From SZUA-365 sp034002405 (lineage in GTDB: Bacteria > Bacteroidota > Ignavibacteria > SZUA-365), in contig JAVFAS010000066.1 of the NCBI GenBank assembly GCA_034002405.1, forward strand, positions 1-18,246: 18,246 nucleotides of DNA, read 5' to 3'. Under the pieces are notes generated by a model. It saw nothing but the letters and a program-made list of their open reading frames with translations. It ran no database searches and was not told where the DNA came from. Every line of letters starts with the position of its first letter. Position 1 is the first letter of the stretch. Shown in pieces: positions 13,804 through 18,246 of the stretch. The position numbers and the translations under genes are program-made.

Positions 13804-15222
13804 ATGTCTGAATTCGGCGATCTGCTGATCGTCGATGACGAAGAAATGATGGGGGTCGTCCTCTCCGGCGTCTTCGAGGATGCCGGGTTCACCGTGCGGA
13901 CGGCCACCAATGGCGAGGAGGCGATCCGCCATATCGGCGAGCGTCTGCCGGACGTGCTCCTGCTCGACATCATCATGCCGGGACTGAGCGGCATGGATGT
14001 GCTGCGCCGCATCAAATCCGTCGACGAGGGAATCCCCGTCATTCTCATGACCGCCATGGCCGGCGTGAGCGGCGCGGTCGAGGCCATGCGCGCCGGGGCC
14101 TTCGACTACATCGCCAAGCCCTTCCACAACGACGAACTGCTTCGCATCGTCACCGACGCAGCGAAGCAGCGGCGCACGCGCAACGAGCAGCGCATGCCCG
14201 TGCTCACCGACGAGGAGGAGCAGCAGGGCCAGCGCGATCCGATTCTCTTCGACATGGGAACCAGCGCGGTGATCATGGAGCTGGCGGCGCGGACGCGGCG
14301 CGTGGCGAAATCGAACTTCGATGTGCTGGTCACTGGCGAGACCGGGACGGGAAAGGAACTCATCGCGCGGGCCATTCACTCGATGAGCAGCCGCGCCGAC
14401 AAGCCCTTCATCCCCATCGATACCGGGGCCATTCCCGAGGCACTGCTCGAGAGCGAGCTGTTCGGTCACGAGGAAGGGGCGTTTACCGACGCGCGGAATC
14501 AGAAGAAGGGGAAATTCGAAATGGCGCAGGGCGGCACGATTTTCCTCGACGAGGTGCCGAACATGTCCTGGCAGTCGCAGGCGAAGCTTCTCCGTGCGCT
14601 GCAGGACCGCGCGATCTTCCGCGTCGGCGGCACGAAATCGATCAGCATCGACGTCCGCGTGATCGCCGCGAGCAACACCGACTTCCAGGCGATGATCGAC
14701 GAGAAACGATTCCGCGCCGACCTGTTCTACCGTCTGCGCGAATTTTCCATTCACGTCCCCGCACTGCGCGAGCGCCGGGCCGACATTCCGTTTCTCGTCG
14801 ACAAATTCATCCGACAGACGAATGGAGAGCTCGGCAAGAATATCACCGGTTGCAGCGCGGCGGCGATGGATGCCCTGATGATGTATGACTGGCCCGGAAA
14901 CGTGCGGCAACTTCGCAGTACCGTGCGCGGTGCCGTGCTCCAGGCTTCGCATCTGATCGAGATCGACCATCTCGAATTCATCGACATGGTCGGCGGCTCA
15001 TCGACCGCCGGGTTTGGCGGCGAGGCGCTCGAGCTCGAGAGCGGCGTGCCCCTCAAGGAGCACGTCAAGAAACACATCGCGCAGATCGAGCGGCAGATCA
15101 TTTACGAGACGCTCAAATCCACGAAGTGGAACAAGGCGAAAACCGCCCGCGTGCTGCAGATCGCCTACAACACATTGCTGACGAAAATCGCCGAGTACGA
15201 TCTGCAGAATCCCAACGGCTGA
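13804..15222 (+). CDS. NtrC-family sigma-54-dependent response regulator (REC-AAA+-HTH)
   Basis: The protein has 472 residues. I chose the ATG at 13804 because the receiver domain begins directly after it; an ATG at 13750 would add 18 residues with no domain sense. REC is at about 5-120, with acidic pocket D11/D12, phospho-acceptor D55 (LLLDIIMPG), T83 and K105. The AAA+ domain is at about 145-385: Walker A GETGTGKE (178-185), GAFTDA (225-230) in place of the textbook GAFTGA in the sigma-54 contact loop, Walker B GGTIFLDE ending at D249/E250, the R-finger region FRADLFYRLREF, and YDWPGNVRQLR. A Fis-like helix-turn-helix ends the protein (about 430-468; WNKAKTARVLQIAYNTLLTKIAEY). When phosphorylated it should activate RpoN-dependent promoters. 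The next gene, 77 bases on, encodes the likely signalling partner. Confidence 0.96.
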   Translation: MSEFGDLLIVDDEEMMGVVLSGVFEDAGFTVRTATNGEEAIRHIGERLPDVLLLDIIMPGLSGMDVLRRIKSVDEGIPVILMTAMAGVSGAVEAMRAGAFDYIAKPFHNDELLRIVTDAAKQRRTRNEQRMPVLTDEEEQQGQRDPILFDMGTSAVIMELAARTRRVAKSNFDVLVTGETGTGKELIARAIHSMSSRADKPFIPIDTGAIPEALLESELFGHEEGAFTDARNQKKGKFEMAQGGTIFLDEVPNMSWQSQAKLLRALQDRAIFRVGGTKSISIDVRVIAASNTDFQAMIDEKRFRADLFYRLREFSIHVPALRERRADIPFLVDKFIRQTNGELGKNITGCSAAAMDALMMYDWPGNVRQLRSTVRGAVLQASHLIEIDHLEFIDMVGGSSTAGFGGEALELESGVPLKEHVKKHIAQIERQIIYETLKSTKWNKAKTARVLQIAYNTLLTKIAEYDLQNPNG

Positions 15223-15299
15223 GCCGCGCATCCCGCCATCGCGCATCGGAGGTCCCACCCCCGGACGCATCCCACCCGTTCATTCGAGCCATCGCGCCC

Positions 15300-18246
15300 A
15301 TGCAAACACCCGACGTCTCCCTGCATATCCTCCTCGTCGAGGATGACCTCGATCAGGTCCAGTTCCTGCGCACGACGCTGCGTATCGGCACTGGGTCGCC
15401 CTATGCGCTCACGCATGCCGCCTCGCTCGCCGACGCCGCCGGCCTGCTCGAAACCGTCAATCCGGATATTATACTCCTCGATCTCGACCTTCCCGACAGC
15501 AGGGGGATCGACACCGCGCGTGCCATGCTCGAACAGGCGCGGGAGTTTCCGGTCGTGATCTTCAGCGGCAACGCGGATGTGAACGTGGCGCTCGAGGCGG
15601 TGCGACTGGGGGCGCAGGACTATCTTCTCAAGGGCGAGGCGCGCGAACCGCTGTTCTCGCGCGCCATCGTGTACGCGATCGAACGCAAGCGTGTCAGCAT
15701 GCAGCTCGAACAGGCGCAACGCGCGCTCGAGGAACGCAATGCCGCGCTCGAGGCCGCGCGCGGCGAACTGCGCGCCGAGCGGGATATGTTCATCGCGGGC
15801 CCGACCGTGCTCTTCCGCCGGGCGCTCGCGCCGGGCTTTCCGATGATCCATGTTTCGCGCAATGTCTCGCAGTTCGGCTTCGTGCCGGCCGAACTCGCCA
15901 CCGGCGCGCGCCGTTTCGACGAATTGGTGCATGACGACGACCGCGACGCATTCACGGCATTTCTCACGTCCCGTCTCGCCGGGGGAGACGGATCCGTCGA
16001 ACACGAGTACCGCATCCGCGATGCGCGGGGCGAGACCGTGTGGCTGCACGAGGTGACACGGCTGCAGCGCGATGCGACCGGGACGGCGGTGGCGCAGCTC
16101 GCCTACGTGGTGGACATCACACGCCGCCGTCAAGCGGAGCAGGGACTTTCCACCGCCCGGCGGCGTGTCGAGGACATTCTCGACGGTATCGAGGAAATCA
16201 TTTTCGACCTCGACCGGGATGGGACCGTGCTGTTCGTGAGTCCGGCCGTCGAGCGACTGCTCGGACACACCGCCACGGATCTGATCGGTCGTCCTTTCTC
16301 GGAGTTGATCGTCGACACCCTGCGGGGCGAGTGGGCCGCGACCCTCCGCCGGATGTTCGACGGGGAACTGTCGACCTGCGAATTTCCCGTCACCGCGCGC
16401 GACGGCGGCGAGCACGTGCTGCATATCGCCGCGCGGCGCCGGTATGAGGATGGGGAGGTCCGCGGCCTCGCCGGCATCATGACCGACATCACCGACCGTC
16501 GCGCGATGGAACACGCCATCCGCGACGTCCGCATGCAGACGCAGCAGTATCTCGATATCGCGGAGGTGATCTTTCTCTCCCTCGATCTCGACGGCCGCAT
16601 CGCGCTGGTGAACAACAAGGGATGCGAGATTCTCGGCTACCGCGAACATGAGATCATCGGGCGGGACTGGTTCGCCACCTGCCTTCCCGATTCCGCCGCC
16701 GCGGAGGTACGCGAGTATTTCCGCCGCATGCTGCGCGAAGGGGAAAAGCCGGCCGAGACGCATGAGAACGTTGTCGTGACCAAGGGTGGCGAGCATCGGC
16801 TCATCCGCTGGCACAACGCGCTGTTGCACGACGCGCGCGGCAGCGTGGTCGGCGTGCTCAGCAGCGGCGAGGATATCACCGAGCGCCGACGCATCGAAGA
16901 GGAAGTGCGTGGGACCCGCGAGCTGATCGAGCTGGCCCTCTGGGGCGCGGATCTCGGCGCGTGGGAATGGAACGTCGCGACCGATGCCCTGACACTCAAC
17001 CGCCGTTCGCTCGAGCTGCTCGGCTTCGTCGACGACGACCAACTGCCGTCGTTCGGTGACCTGCGGGAAGAGATTCTTCCCGCCGAGGACCGCATCCGCC
17101 TGCGCGCGGCCCTCGACGAACATCTCGCCGGCGAGACACCATTCTATCAGGCCGAGACCTGGATGATCACGCGGTCGGGGGAATGGAAGTGGGTGCTCGA
17201 GCGCGGCAAGGTCGTCGAGCGCGACAAGACCGGTGCCCCGCTGCGCCTGGCGGGCACGTATCTCGATCTGACCGAACGCAAGTACGCCGAAATCGCGCTC
17301 GAGGACAGCGAGAAGAAATTCCGTCTGCTCGCCGAGAATTCCTCCGATATCATCTGGACCGCCAACGCGGATCTCGAGCTGACCTTCATCAGTCCGTCCG
17401 TGGAACATGTGCTCGGCTACACGCCCGACGAGATCATGCGGATGGAACTGTTCGACGTCGTCGCCGATCGCGTCCGCCCAACGGCGCAGGAGTATTTTAC
17501 CGGGCAGCTTCAGGAAATTGTCGACGGACGTTCGCCGCTGCGGCCGCTGCGGGACGAACTGCCGCTGCGGCGCAAGGATGGCGGGACGCTCTGGGCGGAA
17601 ATCGTCGCCACGCCGCTGTTCGACCATACCGGACGCCTGGTCAGCATTCACGGCAACACCCGCGACATCCACCACCGCAAGCTGGCGCAGCTCGCCCTGG
17701 CGGAACGCGAGGAGAAATACCGTCTGCTCGTGCAGAACCAGACTGACCTCGTCATAAAAATTGATCTGGATGGGAAACTCCTTTTTGTCAGTCCGTCCTA
17801 CTGCCGCATGTTCGGAAAGTCCGAGGAGGAGATCCTCGGCCAGACCTTCTTCCCGACGGTGCATGAGGATGACCGCCTGGCCGCGCTCGAGGCGATGAAG
17901 AAGCTGCTCGAGCCGCCGCACACGAGTTATTCCGAGCAGCGCGCGCTCACGCGCGACGGCTGGCGCTGGCTCGGCTGGCTCGACACGGCCGTGCTCGACG
18001 AGCGGGGCGAGGTGACGGCGATCATCGGAGTCGGTCGCGATGTCACCGAGCGCCGCATGGCCGAACGCGCGATGATCGAGAGCGAGCGGCGGCTGCGGAC
18101 CGTGGTTTCGAACCTGCCGGTGATCATGTTCACCATCGACGCCGACGGGGTGTTCACCTTGTCGGAAGGCATGGGGCTCGAGTCACTCGGCCTGCGCGCC
18201 GGACAGGTGGTCGGCGCATCGGTATTCGACGTGTATGCCGACTATC
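15300..18246 (+). CDS. Soluble signalling protein: N-terminal receiver domain plus at least seven PAS domains (3' end outside window)
   Basis: The frame is open from the ATG at 15300 to the window end (982 residues) with no stop. A receiver domain occupies 8-125, with D15/D16, phospho-acceptor D61 (IILLDLDLP), S89 and K111. A coiled-coil follows at about 128-160 (LEQAQRALEERNAALEAARGEL is typical). PAS domains then run in series at about 160-270, 287-400, 413-530, 539-660, 670-790, 805-918 and 930 onward. Most end in a PAC-type signature such as DITDRR, DITERR, DLTERK or DVTERR, which links to the next helix. No transmembrane segment is visible, so it is cytoplasmic. No HisKA, HATPase, GGDEF or other output domain lies inside the window. 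A histidine kinase C-terminus is most likely given the NtrC-type regulator 77 bases upstream. There is no Shine-Dalgarno site at the start. Confidence 0.93.
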   Translation, partial: MQTPDVSLHILLVEDDLDQVQFLRTTLRIGTGSPYALTHAASLADAAGLLETVNPDIILLDLDLPDSRGIDTARAMLEQAREFPVVIFSGNADVNVALEAVRLGAQDYLLKGEAREPLFSRAIVYAIERKRVSMQLEQAQRALEERNAALEAARGELRAERDMFIAGPTVLFRRALAPGFPMIHVSRNVSQFGFVPAELATGARRFDELVHDDDRDAFTAFLTSRLAGGDGSVEHEYRIRDARGETVWLHEVTRLQRDATGTAVAQLAYVVDITRRRQAEQGLSTARRRVEDILDGIEEIIFDLDRDGTVLFVSPAVERLLGHTATDLIGRPFSELIVDTLRGEWAATLRRMFDGELSTCEFPVTARDGGEHVLHIAARRRYEDGEVRGLAGIMTDITDRRAMEHAIRDVRMQTQQYLDIAEVIFLSLDLDGRIALVNNKGCEILGYREHEIIGRDWFATCLPDSAAAEVREYFRRMLREGEKPAETHENVVVTKGGEHRLIRWHNALLHDARGSVVGVLSSGEDITERRRIEEEVRGTRELIELALWGADLGAWEWNVATDALTLNRRSLELLGFVDDDQLPSFGDLREEILPAEDRIRLRAALDEHLAGETPFYQAETWMITRSGEWKWVLERGKVVERDKTGAPLRLAGTYLDLTERKYAEIALEDSEKKFRLLAENSSDIIWTANADLELTFISPSVEHVLGYTPDEIMRMELFDVVADRVRPTAQEYFTGQLQEIVDGRSPLRPLRDELPLRRKDGGTLWAEIVATPLFDHTGRLVSIHGNTRDIHHRKLAQLALAEREEKYRLLVQNQTDLVIKIDLDGKLLFVSPSYCRMFGKSEEEILGQTFFPTVHEDDRLAALEAMKKLLEPPHTSYSEQRALTRDGWRWLGWLDTAVLDERGEVTAIIGVGRDVTERRMAERAMIESERRLRTVVSNLPVIMFTIDADGVFTLSEGMGLESLGLRAGQVVGASVFDVYADY

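Noticed and set aside
14473..14490. GAFTDA in place of GAFTGA as a sign of a regulator that cannot contact sigma-54
   Set aside because: From memory, GAFTDA is a fairly frequent natural variant among NtrC-family proteins, and the other AAA+ motifs are intact, so it is not good evidence of lost function.
15165..17921. A 918-codon open frame on the minus strand opposite the REC-PAS gene
   Set aside because: It is antisense shadow coding caused by high GC. The plus-strand frame shows clear receiver and PAS domains, while the minus-strand translation has no recognisable domain.

Overview
The window is a GC-rich piece of bacterial chromosome, probably from a high-GC member of the Bacteroidota/Chlorobiota (FCB) group; Kapabacteria- or Ignavibacteria-like lineages are possible, but genus cannot be read from the sequence. 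The grounds are four exported proteins with C-terminal tails that look like type IX secretion (T9SS/Por) sorting domains, a TonB-dependent receptor with a carboxypeptidase-regulatory-like N-terminal domain, and a TTTG-N20-TAnnTTTG-type promoter candidate.

Layout. (1) Bases 3-1028: the 3' end of an alpha/beta hydrolase (+), convergent with a membrane-anchored antibiotic-biosynthesis-monooxygenase-like protein (-). (2) Bases 1184-8511, all on the minus strand and tightly packed (ATGA and TTGA overlaps): a TIGR03790-like exported protein with a PKD domain, a TonB-dependent receptor, a putative lipoprotein, and an S15/CocE-type exported hydrolase. This reads as one operon for cell-surface or secreted functions. 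(3) Bases 8710-9963 (+): a secreted M14 zinc carboxypeptidase, divergent from that operon. (4) Bases 10077-13667 (-): a short-chain dehydrogenase, a HAD phosphatase and a large secreted lectin-domain protein. (5) Bases 13804-18246 (+): a sigma-54 response regulator followed by a soluble REC plus multi-PAS signalling protein that runs off the window.

The most unusual thing is a set of five short tandem-repeat arrays (unit 18, 18, 21, 18 and 19 bp), all at the edges of genes for exported proteins. Two arrays build most of a signal peptide from hexapeptide repeats (S15 hydrolase and lectin protein). One builds the basic N-terminal region of the lipoprotein from heptapeptide repeats. The other two fill the gaps after the lipoprotein and S15 stop codons, and each lies in a small basic open reading frame whose ATG overlaps the preceding stop codon. 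The 28-codon frame before the S15 gene also ends in an ATGA overlap with the S15 start. No gene-free stretch exceeds 300 bases. The longest gaps are 8512-8709 (divergent promoter region), 1029-1183 (repeat array), 13668-13803 (divergent promoter region) and 9964-10076 (convergent, no convincing terminator).
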